32,928 nucleotides of DNA, taken from NCBI GenBank assembly GCA_023475835.1, contig JAMCVM010000014.1, forward strand, positions 1 through 32,928. Direction: 5' to 3'. The position numbers were made by a program, and so were the translations under genes. The notes beneath the pieces were generated by a model. That model was not told where the DNA came from and did not search any database. It was given only the letters and a program-made list of their open reading frames with translations. Positions 18,174 to 26,413 of the stretch are shown here, in pieces. Numbering within the stretch: position 1 is the stretch's first letter; every line of letters starts with the position of its first letter. The stretch is from Bacillota bacterium (GTDB lineage Bacteria; Bacillota; Sulfobacillia; Sulfobacillales; Sulfobacillaceae).

Positions 18174-18725
18174 ATGAGCAAATCAGCGCTCATGGTGATG
18201 GATGTACAGAATGGGATCGTCGATCGTTATGGCAACCCCGAAGGCCTGCAGCCAGTACAGTTTGCCGTTCGCAGTGCGCGGGCGCATGGTATTGCCGTGA
18301 TTTTCGTTCGCGTGGCTTTTCGGCCAGGATATCCTGACGTCAGCCCTGACAATCGCTCCTTCTCGTCGATTAGACAGATGGGGGGGATGATCGAAACGGA
18401 CCACGCCACCCAGATTTGGCAGGGCGTACAGCCCGAGGGTGATGAAGTGGTGGTAGTGAAACGTCGGGTCAGTGCATTTACGGGCAGTGGACTGGAAGTG
18501 ATTTTACGTGCTCAAAACGTTGATCACCTCATTTTATGTGGAATTGCAACCAGCGGCGTGGTATTGTCAACCCTAAGACAGGCAGCGGATCTGGACTATC
18601 GTTTGACGGTCTTGTCAGACGCCTGTCTTGACAGTGATCCCGAAGTTCATCGTTTGCTGATAGAAAAAGTCTTTGTCCGCCAAGCCGAAGTGCTAAGCGT
18701 CGCACAATGGGACGCGACGCTTTAA
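18174..18725 (+). CDS. Isochorismatase-fold protein lacking the nucleophilic cysteine
   Basis: A 183-residue protein. ATG 18174 follows AAAGGGGGG by 5 to 7 bases; the longer frame from 18006 runs through the upstream hairpin and is rejected. The fold signature is clear: ALMVMDVQNG with Asp10, the VVVVKRR segment with Lys96, and the loop CGIATSGVVLSTLR. In catalytic members this loop reads like GVATxxCVxST, and the cysteine position here is Val129. Cys122, before the loop, is not at the nucleophile site. The C-terminus DPEVHRLLIEKVF is typical of the group. It may bind a ligand or catalyse a different reaction. Confidence 0.8.
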   Translation: MSKSALMVMDVQNGIVDRYGNPEGLQPVQFAVRSARAHGIAVIFVRVAFRPGYPDVSPDNRSFSSIRQMGGMIETDHATQIWQGVQPEGDEVVVVKRRVSAFTGSGLEVILRAQNVDHLILCGIATSGVVLSTLRQAADLDYRLTVLSDACLDSDPEVHRLLIEKVFVRQAEVLSVAQWDATL

Positions 18726-18962
18726 TTCCCAAACCGCAGGCTGAATTTGGCGTGCTCCTGACGCACCAACAGCGAAAAGCTGCGTATGACATTTTGAGAA
18801 TTGAAGGGGCAGAGCCGAGGGACACCCGAAAATCAGGCGAACATAGCGTGGTTCTTGCCCCGGTCCAATCGAGCCCAGGAACGCAGGGAACCCACGAACC
18901 CTGCTTGCAGAGAGTGGATCGGGTAGTCAAGGAGGTGCGGACTGATCGCATCGAAAACACGC

Positions 18963-19763
18963 ATGGTCCTTTCGGAATTTTGGGGCACACTGGCTCTCAT
19001 CTGGGTCGGTTGCTCGTTTGTGGTGTTGGATTTCTCTGTGATGAGTCCGGTCATTCACTGGATCCCGGCGGCGGCGCTCAGACGGGCCTTGACCGGATTC
19101 TTGTTTGGAACCACCGGCGGCTTGATTGCGGTATCCCCGGTGGGAAAGACCAGTGGAGCCCATATCAATCCCGTAATCACCTTAGCCTTTTGGATGCAAA
19201 AGAAATTGTCAGGCCGTCTGGCTCTGAGTTACATCGGTGCTCAAGTGCTGGGCGCAATCGCAGGAGCTTGGCTCCTGAGCAAGGTCTTTGGCCGCTGGGC
19301 CTTCTCCGTCCATGACGCTGCCACGCTGCCTGGGCCTTCAGGAGACTTTCTGGCGGTGGTGGGGGAAGGTATGGCCAGCATCTGCCTGGTGATTGGTTTG
19401 TTCCTGTTTTTGCGCAGCCGGACTTGGAGAAAATACACGCCCATGCTCTTTGCTCCTTTGTATGCAGTAATGGTGTGGTTGGAAGCACCGTGGTCAGGAA
19501 CTAGTACGAATCCTGCTCGCAGTTTCGGCCCCGAATTGATTAGTCACGCATGGCACGGCTGGTGGGTCTATTGGATAGGTCCATTGGGGGGTGGTGTCGT
19601 TGGCGTCGCTCTGTTGCTCCTCTTGTTCCCGTGGCTCTACCAAGAAGTAGAGATCGCTAAACTTTTCCATTTCCACCATGACCCCGACGGCGTATTTCGA
19701 AGCCAGCGTTGGCATCAATTGTCGGAAGACACTGGGTCCCGTGACTTCGGGGAAAAGCGCTAA
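18963..19763 (+). CDS. MIP-family channel (aquaporin/glycerol facilitator-like)
   Basis: A 266-residue membrane protein with six helices and two half-helix pore loops. The first pore motif reads SGAHINPVITLAF, with NPV instead of NPA. The second is STNPARSFGPEL, a standard NPA followed by the selectivity-filter Arg. The C-terminus is long and His-rich (LFHFHHDPDG). ATG 18963 has no close ribosome site. A strong AAGGAGG at 18929-18935 lies 6 bases before an in-frame CTG (18942), which would add seven residues and may be the true start. The substrate (water, glycerol or another small neutral solute) cannot be decided from the motifs alone. Confidence 0.85.
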   Translation: MVLSEFWGTLALIWVGCSFVVLDFSVMSPVIHWIPAAALRRALTGFLFGTTGGLIAVSPVGKTSGAHINPVITLAFWMQKKLSGRLALSYIGAQVLGAIAGAWLLSKVFGRWAFSVHDAATLPGPSGDFLAVVGEGMASICLVIGLFLFLRSRTWRKYTPMLFAPLYAVMVWLEAPWSGTSTNPARSFGPELISHAWHGWWVYWIGPLGGGVVGVALLLLLFPWLYQEVEIAKLFHFHHDPDGVFRSQRWHQLSEDTGSRDFGEKR

Positions 19764-19979
19764 GACGTGAATCGCATGACGGCTATGCTGACTACCAAGG
19801 TCCATGCGCGCCGCGTGGCCTATCCGCCCCGCCGCTTGGCCCGAATTCCAGCGAAGCACCGTCACCTTTGAACAGCGCATGACTGGCCACTTCGCTGACC
19901 GAATCGACAGGAGCCGAGTCGTCTCTGGGAAAGATCCGGGCACGTCGGGCCGCTTTGAGGGGGAAAGGCCTTTGACGGG

Positions 19980-20936
19980 TTAAGCCGCGTCGGAACGTTC
20001 TTGCCCCCGTCGATGGTTCAACAGCACGCCTAAAAACACCAGATAAGACAGCGCGACATCCAGGATCGACAAACCTCCATGCGATTTAAGCGATGCATCA
20101 TAGACGCCGTGCAAGGTGGCCGCCAAAATCAAAGCGCCCAGCGCTAGAGCCCAGTCTCGATACCCGCGTTTGGCGACTACCCCCAACGCGTAGGCCAAAA
20201 TACCAGCCCAAATCGCATGCAAGAATGGGGTATACAGTGCGCGACTCAAGGCCGTCATGGCGCCTAATCCTATGCCCCGGTGCAAGTCGTCAAAGCTAAT
20301 CCCATGTTGTACGTAGAGAATATTTTCGATGGCTGAAAACCCAAGGCCCGAGCTAATTCCAATCATCATATAGACCAAAGGGTTCCACACCGTGTGCTTG
20401 GCCCGATTGATCCCCAAAACTACCAGGACGAAGATCTGTTTCGCAAACTCTTCCGTCAAGCCCACAAATAAAATGTAACCGGGAGCGGACAGGAAGAAAT
20501 ATCGCGAATCCAAAAGCCGGTTGGCGCCGTGAGCTGTCCAAAACGATTCGACGGCCAAGGCAAACAGCGCGCCTACACTTCCGGTAAAGACATAAGCTCC
20601 CATGTCGACCAGCAGGGATCCAAAGGGCATCTGGATCTGCGCGGCCATTAATGGTTGAAAGACAAAAAACCAGAATAAGGAAAAATATATCATCATCCCA
20701 TCCACTATATTAAGGTGGAAGTCGGTGAGCAGGATAGGGACGATGGCAAAAATCAAGAGCCCAAGAAAGAGCCGCGACTTGATAAGCGTGACGATGTAGA
20801 ACAATCCGTTTCGCGGCAGGCGGCGATGCGCGATGGCAAAAATGCCGTTCTGCTGACTTCGACAACTTTCGCATAAGTCCCCATCTATCGGATCTCCGCA
20901 TTGGGAGCATCGGCCTCTAACCGGAGCATAATTCAT
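19980..20936 (-). CDS. PrsW-family intramembrane metalloprotease
   Basis: A 318-residue protein; ATG 20936 has AGGAGATGATGTC just upstream. The N-terminus carries a small zinc-ribbon-like motif, CSQCG then CESC, at about residues 10-25. About eight membrane helices follow. The PrsW catalytic pattern is present: LTEEFAKQ with Glu162, Glu163 and Lys166, then GFSAIEN, then TPFLHAIWAG and LHGVYD, with histidines expected as metal ligands. In Bacillus subtilis PrsW cleaves the anti-sigma factor RsiW. An ECF sigma and a membrane protein lie 3.5 kb away, but no link is shown. It converges on the MIP channel gene. Confidence 0.88.
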   Translation of the reverse strand: MNYAPVRGRCSQCGDPIDGDLCESCRSQQNGIFAIAHRRLPRNGLFYIVTLIKSRLFLGLLIFAIVPILLTDFHLNIVDGMMIYFSLFWFFVFQPLMAAQIQMPFGSLLVDMGAYVFTGSVGALFALAVESFWTAHGANRLLDSRYFFLSAPGYILFVGLTEEFAKQIFVLVVLGINRAKHTVWNPLVYMMIGISSGLGFSAIENILYVQHGISFDDLHRGIGLGAMTALSRALYTPFLHAIWAGILAYALGVVAKRGYRDWALALGALILAATLHGVYDASLKSHGGLSILDVALSYLVFLGVLLNHRRGQERSDAA

Positions 20937-21598
20937 GACATCATCTCCTGACCCAACGGGGTTATTTTCCGTTCGCAGACTTCCCGGCCGCAGAACCTAT
21001 CCGGCGGCGACCTCTGCTCCCGCCATCACCACGGATGACGTGAAAACGCAGCCAGCCTCTACCCGATCGTGTCCACCCGAATCCATATCCGTAAGCCACT
21101 CCGTCTGCACCCAACATACCACGGATTTAGGCGGCGTTGTGTAGGATGACTGGCGCTGTCGAGGAGAAATCAGAGATAGCCTCTCTCGACCCGTAGAAAG
21201 CCTTCCCTAAAATTACGAGGGATGGACACCGATTGTGCCCTCCGGGGGGACTACATCGTTGAAATGCTAGGCTCTGCTTTGCTAAATGCGGTCTAAGGCC
21301 CCAATCGTACCCCCTACTTCCTTGGAGCGGCCATGTTCGATTTTGACCGAACCCTATGGCCGAGAACCATACGGCCGCCCGCAGGCATCCATTCTTCGCA
21401 AGACCATCAGGTTCCCCCAGAACATTCCCTGCCGATGTCGGCAGTGCCTGCTTTGCCACGGTCGCTCCTTATCCGGAACTATTTCGAAATGCTGAGCTAC
21501 CGAGGGCATGGTTCGAAGTGTGAATGGTGGTGATCAACCGAAAAAAAGTTCGCAGGCAGGGTGGTCGATTTCTTATGAATTTCGCGCGACGAAGGGAG
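20937..21598. other. Decayed intergenic DNA
   Basis: About 660 bp with short frames on both strands and no recognised family. A Gly-rich minus-strand frame (20962-21117, 51 codons) directly precedes prsW but has no ribosome site. A minus-strand frame at 21127-21459 also shows no family motif. Confidence 0.35.
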
Positions 21599-21796
21599 TC
21601 AGACCAGAGTGGCACCGAATGATCGCGAGTTTTTATGTTCACCCCTGCCAGCCAGAAGACCCACTGCAGTTTCTCGTTGCAGTCGATTGATATCCGACAT
21701 CTCAGGGTCTTTAACGATCGCGCGAAAACGCTGAATAAATTCCTCACTCACCCGGATTAACGCGAGTTTCTGGTTCACAATGTTCTTGAGAAACTC
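21599..21796 (-). pseudogene. Unidentified coding remnant
   Basis: A frame of 65 codons, open between a TGA upstream and a TGA at 21599-21601. It reads EFLKNIVNQKLALIRVSEEF then IQRFRAIVKDPEMSDINRLQ. The composition looks like a real, mostly helical protein, but no start or ribosome site is present and I do not recognise the family. It is probably an internal piece of a lost gene. Confidence 0.3.
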
Positions 21797-22141
21797 TCAG
21801 GCGGCTGAAGTGGGTCAGAAGCTGAGAGATCCCCGTTGGTCGCCACTGCGAACGACCAACCTGGCTCCCGGTCAACCTGAACCCTTTTCCACCGTATCCG
21901 AGATCTTGTGCTTGGCTTTCAACGCTTCAGTGGTTTTCACGCAGTCAGGACACGCTCGCCTTCATAAGCAGTCTTTATGAACCCGGCGGTCGCGGCTCGA
22001 TCCGTCATTATCGATTGCGTGCAATCAAACCATCAAGTAATCTACGAATAGGCAGCTTTAGCGCATGATCGTTCAACAAACGTCATAAAAAAGAATGGAC
22101 GTCCACGCAATTTTCGATTGCAGAAGGCTTGGGCGGCGAGT
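21797..22141. other. Intergenic region, nothing recognised
   Basis: About 345 bp downstream of the minus-strand YihY-like gene. No gene, repeat or clear terminator was identified. Confidence 0.35.
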
Positions 22142-23011
22142 TTACCGTTTCTTTATCGGTGTCGAATGATTAAAATCTGCATCCGTTAGCGCGGTAATTT
22201 CGGCACCGACGACTAAAGCCACGCCCGCAAAATAGAGATACAACATGAGGAGAATAATGGCGCCAAGGCTCCCGTAGATGCGATCATATGTATTAAATCG
22301 GTCAATATAAAAGGAAAAGCCTAAAGAAATCAATACCCATATAGCCAACGCCGACAAGGCTCCTGGATTCAACCACCGAATCGGCCGCGGTTGATCGGGC
22401 AGTAGCGCGTAGAGCACAATTAAGGTCAGCCACAACAAAATGACCAAGCCAATCCAACGCAGAGCGATCAACAGGCCTGACGGCACCAGTAATTTGAATA
22501 TCACCCAGACCAGGGAATGCAAAAACTGGGAACTAACCGAGGCCAACAAGAGGGCCAGAGCAATGATTAAGCCAATCGCCAGGCCCGACAGCACCGACAA
22601 AACGTAACTCTTCCACAAATGCCGACGGCGGGGCAAGGGAAACTCGTACGCGTGATTCATGGCTTCAATGAGTTGTCGGAAAGCCCCCGACATGCCCGAC
22701 AAAAAACCTAGGGCACCCAGCGAGAGGAGAGTCGGGTGGCGCGTAGCCACCAGTTGCTTCCAAGCCGTGGCAATGAAAGATACCAATGAGACGGGCAGCA
22801 ACTGGCTGAGCGGTCCCTTAAATACCTCGTGCAGATGGGGCGAAAGATGCAAAAATGCCAACAAGGCGCTTAAAAACAGAATGAGAGGAAACAAGGCAAA
22901 TAAAAAATTATAAGCCAAGGCTGCCGCATAGGCAAACATGTCGTCTTGGGTCATTCGACCGGCTAGCAACTTTCCCCAGTGCATCATCCATCTCAGGATC
23001 CCAAACCGCAT
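22142..23011 (-). CDS. YihY/virulence factor BrkB family membrane protein
   Basis: A 289-residue protein. ATG 23011 is chosen because TAAGGAGG lies 7 bases upstream; the longer frame from 23065 is less likely. Six membrane helices are visible. Family hallmarks are the N-terminal DDMFAYAAALAYNFLFALFP segment, the PLLPDQPRP-like loop (YALLPDQPRPIRWLNPGALS), and the C-terminal YDRIYGSLGAIILLMLYLYF followed by GAEI. The protein was once named as ribonuclease BN, but that was later reassigned; its molecular role is unknown. No partner gene is adjacent. Confidence 0.88.
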   Translation of the reverse strand: MRFGILRWMMHWGKLLAGRMTQDDMFAYAAALAYNFLFALFPLILFLSALLAFLHLSPHLHEVFKGPLSQLLPVSLVSFIATAWKQLVATRHPTLLSLGALGFLSGMSGAFRQLIEAMNHAYEFPLPRRRHLWKSYVLSVLSGLAIGLIIALALLLASVSSQFLHSLVWVIFKLLVPSGLLIALRWIGLVILLWLTLIVLYALLPDQPRPIRWLNPGALSALAIWVLISLGFSFYIDRFNTYDRIYGSLGAIILLMLYLYFAGVALVVGAEITALTDADFNHSTPIKKR

Positions 23012-23529
23012 TGACTGCCTCCTTAACCCAGCCGCAAATTCCTGCCCTTGCGCGTATTTTGCCACCCACGATGAGCGTACGGTCTAAGTTTTCAGTAACG
23101 CTATGATCTCACACTTTCACTCTGGAAATCACCGAAAAGCAGCAAGAGACCCCGGGATTTTGGATCCCAGCCTCCGTTCAACGCGATTCGCACCGCGGCA
23201 TCCTCTCTCCTCATCACTTTGGATTCGATGCCGATTGGGCTGCGAAACACCGGCCGCGTGCCAGCTGGAAGCAGGCGGTAGGTGTTTGGATTCGGCCCTA
23301 AGGTCTCACCTTGATAAGGGGCTGGTGTTGCGGCATCGAGTTTGAGCCGAGCGCCCGGGCAGCCAGAAAATGGCATCCGTTCCACATCCCAAACCAGAGC
23401 ACGCGTTGGCCCAAGCGGTGTTGGGCCAGGGCGAAAGCGGCTCTGACTTAGGCAGAACCGCCTCCAGAGGTAGGCGGACGGTCGGCTGAGAGCCGTCAGT
23501 GACCCAGGCACCTGGTGCAAAACTCGAAA
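23012..23529. other. Intergenic region with no recognised gene
   Basis: About 520 bp. A minus-strand frame (23101-23520) is open but shows no family motif. The 23530-23612 part resembles the IS-end-like repeat and is listed separately. Confidence 0.35.
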
Positions 23530-23612
23530 GATCGCCCTTTGAGGATCGTCACCATGCCGAGTTCGGGGTTCTAATATCCTGGGTTGGGGGACTTATGCCC
23601 CAGACCCTTAGG
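23530..23612 (+). repeat. Possible third, diverged copy of the IS-end-like repeat
   Basis: The end reads GGGGGACTTATGCCCCAGACC, close to TTAGGACTTATGCACCAGGCC of copy 1. Upstream, a weaker run of matches includes CTTTGAGGATCG, CCGAGTTCGGGGTTC and TCCTGGGTT. It overlaps the end of the neighbouring minus-strand gene by a few bases. Identity is low enough that this copy is tentative. Confidence 0.35.
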
Positions 23613-24561
23613 AATTAGGCGCGCTGGTGAGCCAGGACCAGACAACGGCAGCCACTGACGCAGCCACCGTGGGATTTTGTTCGAGCGCGTCGGCAAAGGG
23701 AGCGAGCATTCCCTGATAGCCCCCTTGCGAAGTATTCAACCAAGCCTGGACGACATCTATCAACGTTGCCAAGGTTTGGCGGTCATCCAGAGAATCCATT
23801 TGAGCAATTTGTTGTTGGATGGCATCCAACTGCGAGGAAATGACGGATTGGGCATCGGCCGTTGGCGTCGTCATCGCGTGCAGCGCCTCGGAGGAAGGTT
23901 CATCCGTTGCTCTGACCGTGGATCGCGCAGGGGTTTCCGGGGGGAAAGTCAAATTGAACGCCGATGGATTTCCCAGCAATTGCGTGCCATGATCCGCCAG
24001 TTTAACCATGTAGTCGCCATCTAAAAATGCCGTCATAGAGAGATAGCCTTCATGTTCCAGCATTTTAATGACAGGCGTCAAGGTCGTCGGCGCCACATTG
24101 AGGTGATGCACCAGGCTTGCTTGCTGAACATGAGCATCGGGATCGAGTTGAAACGTTTCCCATAAGGCCTCAAGCACCGTTCGGCGCAGAAAATTAACCG
24201 ACCTTTGATCTTCTTGTTCATCCAAAGCCGGAGGTTTCGTCCACTCCGATTCCCGATTAAAGACACTCGGAAAATGTCGATTAAATAGATCCGGGCTTTC
24301 CATCAGCGAGAGTCCGCGAGAGTCCAACTGGACAGGAAATGTGCCCAGGTGATCGCTGGAAGATTTCTCATAACGCACGTAGCCTTGTTCCCGCAAACTG
24401 TTGAGATCGGATATAAATTCCTCGGTCAAACTCTGCCCCATAGCTTGGGCCAGCTCCGCGGCTGAAAAAGGATGATGATGAAGCCCTGCCGCCTTATACA
24501 ATCGCTGTAATATGTCTCGTCGTACCGTATTGCGTGCGACCTCGCTACCAGCTGCCACCAC
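23608..24561 (-). CDS. Protein with two tandem winged-helix domains
   Basis: A 317-residue protein; GTG 24561 with GGGAG upstream, and a second GTG directly after. Two similar segments follow one another. Residues about 15-100 run from RRDILQRLYKAA through LREQGYVRYEK to DLFNRHFP. Residues about 125-210 run from LRRTVLEALWETF through LEHEGYLSMTA to SAFNLTFP. Each looks like a winged helix ending in the same FN..FP tag, so an internal duplication is likely. A Thr/Ser-rich linker and a helical C-terminal domain (QLDAIQQQIAQMDSLDD onward) follow. I do not recognise a named family. A TAAC-type site similar to the one before the TrmB gene lies 87 bp upstream. Confidence 0.65.
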   Translation of the reverse strand: MVAAGSEVARNTVRRDILQRLYKAAGLHHHPFSAAELAQAMGQSLTEEFISDLNSLREQGYVRYEKSSSDHLGTFPVQLDSRGLSLMESPDLFNRHFPSVFNRESEWTKPPALDEQEDQRSVNFLRRTVLEALWETFQLDPDAHVQQASLVHHLNVAPTTLTPVIKMLEHEGYLSMTAFLDGDYMVKLADHGTQLLGNPSAFNLTFPPETPARSTVRATDEPSSEALHAMTTPTADAQSVISSQLDAIQQQIAQMDSLDDRQTLATLIDVVQAWLNTSQGGYQGMLAPFADALEQNPTVAASVAAVVWSWLTSAPNS

Positions 24562-24828
24562 TTCATCTCCCTAGTTACGACCAACGCCATTGCCGTTACG
24601 GTCCATAATCATCTCGGTATTCGATATCCGTTGAAGGGAATCCTCTTTAACTATTATGGTTTGCTCAAAATCTCATCAAATTACCACCGCTGTCCGTTAG
24701 CAGACAACTAAACGGGTTTCTGCTCCTCGAGGCTTCTCTTCACACATTCTGGCAACCTAGGCACCTGGCTAAAGGGCGGTTCAGAGTTCAGCCCGATGGG
24801 CGAATTGACCACCAGCGACCTAAACTAA
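24562..24828. other. Upstream region of the tandem winged-helix gene
   Basis: It contains the palindrome-like site at 24648-24662. No gene is recognised. The minus-strand terminator of the DUF2892 gene begins at 24829. Confidence 0.4.
24648..24662. promoter_or_regulatory. Candidate operator TAACTATTATGGTTT
   Basis: An imperfect palindrome; 13 of its first 14 bases match 25148-25161. It lies 87 bp upstream of the tandem winged-helix gene start. A match of this length alone could be chance in a window this size. The promoter context and dyad symmetry are what make it worth noting. Confidence 0.35.
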
Positions 24829-24862
24829 AACGAACCCCCGGAGGTCCCGCCGGGGGTTCGTT
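24829..24862 (-). terminator. Strong intrinsic terminator after DUF2892 gene
   Basis: A 13-bp perfect stem: AACGAACCCCCGG (24829-24841) with CCGGGGGTTCGTT (24850-24862) and an 8-nt loop. On the minus strand it continues into TTTTAGTTTAG. It lies 9 bp beyond the stop of the DUF2892 gene. Confidence 0.85.
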
Positions 24863-24870
24863 CACTGGAC

Positions 24871-25095
24871 TCAACCGACATGTTTGGGTGCCGTTGGCAA
24901 AGGACACGTGCGAATGCCTACCAATTGGTAAATGGCACAGAATCCGGTGATGCCGGTTAATAAAGAGACAACGCCTAAAACTCCAAAAATCCACTCTCCG
25001 ACCGTACCGCCGATATGTTGATAGACAAGAAATCCTAACACTAATCCCAGCACCACCCTAATAATCCGGTCTGTAGTACTTTCGTTGGCCATCAT
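24871..25095 (-). CDS. DUF2892 (YgaP-like) small inner-membrane protein
   Basis: A 74-residue protein; ATG 25095, followed by a second ATG, with AGGGAG upstream. Two membrane helices are visible: IIRVVLGLVLGFLVYQ and WIFGVLGVVSLLTGITGF. The C-terminal signature GFCAIYQLVGIRTCP matches the DUF2892 pattern G.CP.Y.L.G..TC, with two conserved cysteines. The same domain is fused to rhodanese in YgaP, so the family is often tied to sulfur chemistry. It is divergent from a TrmB-like regulator and followed by a strong terminator, so it forms a single-gene unit. Confidence 0.85.
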   Translation of the reverse strand: MMANESTTDRIIRVVLGLVLGFLVYQHIGGTVGEWIFGVLGVVSLLTGITGFCAIYQLVGIRTCPLPTAPKHVG

Positions 25096-25168
25096 AACCT
25101 AACTCCCTCTATTTTTTAAACCCCTCAAATTAGCGTAGCAACTATGATAACTACTATGGTTAGGTTAT
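25094..25168. promoter_or_regulatory. Shared control region with candidate operators
   Basis: TAACTACTATGGTTA at 25148-25162 has the symmetric halves TAAC and GTTA separated by 7 bases. ATAACCTAAC (25094-25103) and GTTAGGTTAT (25159-25168) form a wider 10-bp inverted repeat that overlaps the DUF2892 start codon. TATACT at 25166-25171 is a plausible -10 for the TrmB gene, so a bound protein would cover that promoter. The site is a natural candidate for autoregulation by TrmB. Confidence 0.45.
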
Positions 25169-25214
25169 ACTGTTCTAAGGCAAATGTCAAGGATAGACGG
25201 TTGGAGTGATGGCG

Positions 25215-25937
25215 ATGAATCCGATTCAGGCATTGCAAGAGATTGGCTGGTCAGAACTCGAAGCACGAGTGTATGTCGCACTGGTTGGCACCAACGAAGC
25301 GTTAACGGGATATCAGATCGCGAAAGCGGCACGAGCTGCGCGAGCAAACGTCTATCCGGTATTAGAGCGTCTAGTCCGCCGGGGCGCGTTGATGGAGGAA
25401 CCGAACGACCAAGGACTGCGGTACCGACCGATGCCGTTCGCCGCCGTAGCCCAGAGTCAGATGACGATGATGGAACACACGTTAACCGCGATTGAAGCGG
25501 CGTTGCCAACGGTCCGACCGATGAAAACTTTGGTGACGTCCCGGGGCAGCCAGGCCGTCTTTACGCAGGGATCTTCGCTGGTAAGCGCAACCCGCCATCA
25601 CTTGGATGTCGGAGCTTCACAAGGGACGGTGCAACCCTTCGCCCCAGCATTAGAAAAGGCCCGGGAAAGAGGGGTGATTGAACGGTTTTTATGCTTCGAT
25701 CATTGCCCAGCACCAGGATGCGGGGTCTGCCAAGATCCCATTGGAGTCTCGGCCGGAGCGTTTCACCCGACCGGTTGGCTGGTTTTAATGCGCGACGACG
25801 AAGACACCTTAATCACCGTGGGAGACGGAGATGAAGCCGAATTACTCCTCACGAATATGGTGCCAATTCGAGAAACCATGAAAATGCTGTTCCGGGCCGG
25901 AGAATTGGGCATCCAGACGCATCCTAGCAGCAACTAG
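25215..25937 (+). CDS. TrmB-family transcriptional regulator with four-cysteine cluster
   Basis: A 240-residue protein. ATG 25215 is preferred because GGAG sits 8 bases upstream; GTG 25206 and ATG 25209 are in frame. Residues 2-75 form a TrmB-type winged helix: LQEIGWSELEARVYVALVG, ALTGYQIAKAARAARANVY, VLERLVRRGAL. A short helix follows. The effector part contains CFDHCPAPGCGVC, that is Cys160, 164, 169 and 172 spaced C-x3-C-x4-C-x2-C, a likely metal, Fe-S or thiol-sensing site. It is divergent from the DUF2892 gene and is followed by a strong hairpin. Confidence 0.8.
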   Translation: MNPIQALQEIGWSELEARVYVALVGTNEALTGYQIAKAARAARANVYPVLERLVRRGALMEEPNDQGLRYRPMPFAAVAQSQMTMMEHTLTAIEAALPTVRPMKTLVTSRGSQAVFTQGSSLVSATRHHLDVGASQGTVQPFAPALEKARERGVIERFLCFDHCPAPGCGVCQDPIGVSAGAFHPTGWLVLMRDDEDTLITVGDGDEAELLLTNMVPIRETMKMLFRAGELGIQTHPSSN

Positions 25938-25962
25938 GGAACTAGCTGACGCGGTCAAGCAA

Positions 25963-26000
25963 AGAAAGAGGGGACAGCACAAGATCTGTCCCCTCTTTCT
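25963..26000. terminator. Bidirectional terminator between TrmB and DsrE genes
   Basis: AGAAAGAGGGGACAG (25963-25977) pairs perfectly with the 15 bases at 25986-26000 around an 8-nt loop. The T-rich arm CTCTTTCT sits at the 3' end on the plus strand. It lies between convergent genes and can serve both. Confidence 0.75.
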
Positions 26001-26068
26001 GTCGCTGGCATCGCCAAGCGATGAGCGGTAACGACACGATTCACGGGTATTTCGGTCAAAAATCTTGT

Positions 26069-26413
26069 CTAGACCCCAATGATTTGATAACCCGCATCTA
26101 CCAACTCGACCAAAACCTCACCCGCGGGACGGAGCACCGCGCCTGAGGCCATCACTTGTTCTTCATCCAAGCCCATTTGTTTCACGTTTGCGGGACAAGC
26201 ACCGACGCGCACGTCGGCCAACTTGAGGTCTTGGAGCACTTCTTGAATGCCAGGGTTGGGATCCGTGGTCAAACGCACCCCGGGGCCAAATAAATACACC
26301 TCAACCTCTTTTTGATCGCGAACCGTGCGCAATCGTTGCGCTAAACGCAATCCGGCCATCGCCTTAGGCGCCTGATCAGGACCAGCGGTGATCCAAAAGG
26401 CAATCTTTGCCAT
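26069..26413 (-). CDS. DsrE-family protein
   Basis: A 114-residue cytosolic protein. ATG 26413 has AGGAGG at 26422-26427 (8-base spacing); the in-frame ATG at 26419 is too close to it. The sequence begins AKIAFWITAGPDQAPKAMAG, has the central strand EVEVYLFGPGVRL, and contains VRVGACPANVKQMG with a single Cys in the position typical of DsrE-like sulfur-transfer proteins. It ends with a hydrophobic strand (YQIIGV). The family carries persulfide or binds sulfur intermediates. Nearby DUF2892 and a Cys-cluster regulator fit a sulfur or redox theme; that link is inference. Confidence 0.8.
   Translation of the reverse strand: MAKIAFWITAGPDQAPKAMAGLRLAQRLRTVRDQKEVEVYLFGPGVRLTTDPNPGIQEVLQDLKLADVRVGACPANVKQMGLDEEQVMASGAVLRPAGEVLVELVDAGYQIIGV

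Noticed and set aside
18899-18916. Shared string CTTGCAGAGAGTG with the loop of the 13463-13510 hairpin
   Set aside because: A match of about 16 of 17 bases is expected by chance among all pairs in a window this size, and the flanks do not match.
20962-21117. Small Gly-rich minus-strand frame before prsW
   Set aside because: No ribosome site and no family resemblance; the composition fits a chance frame.
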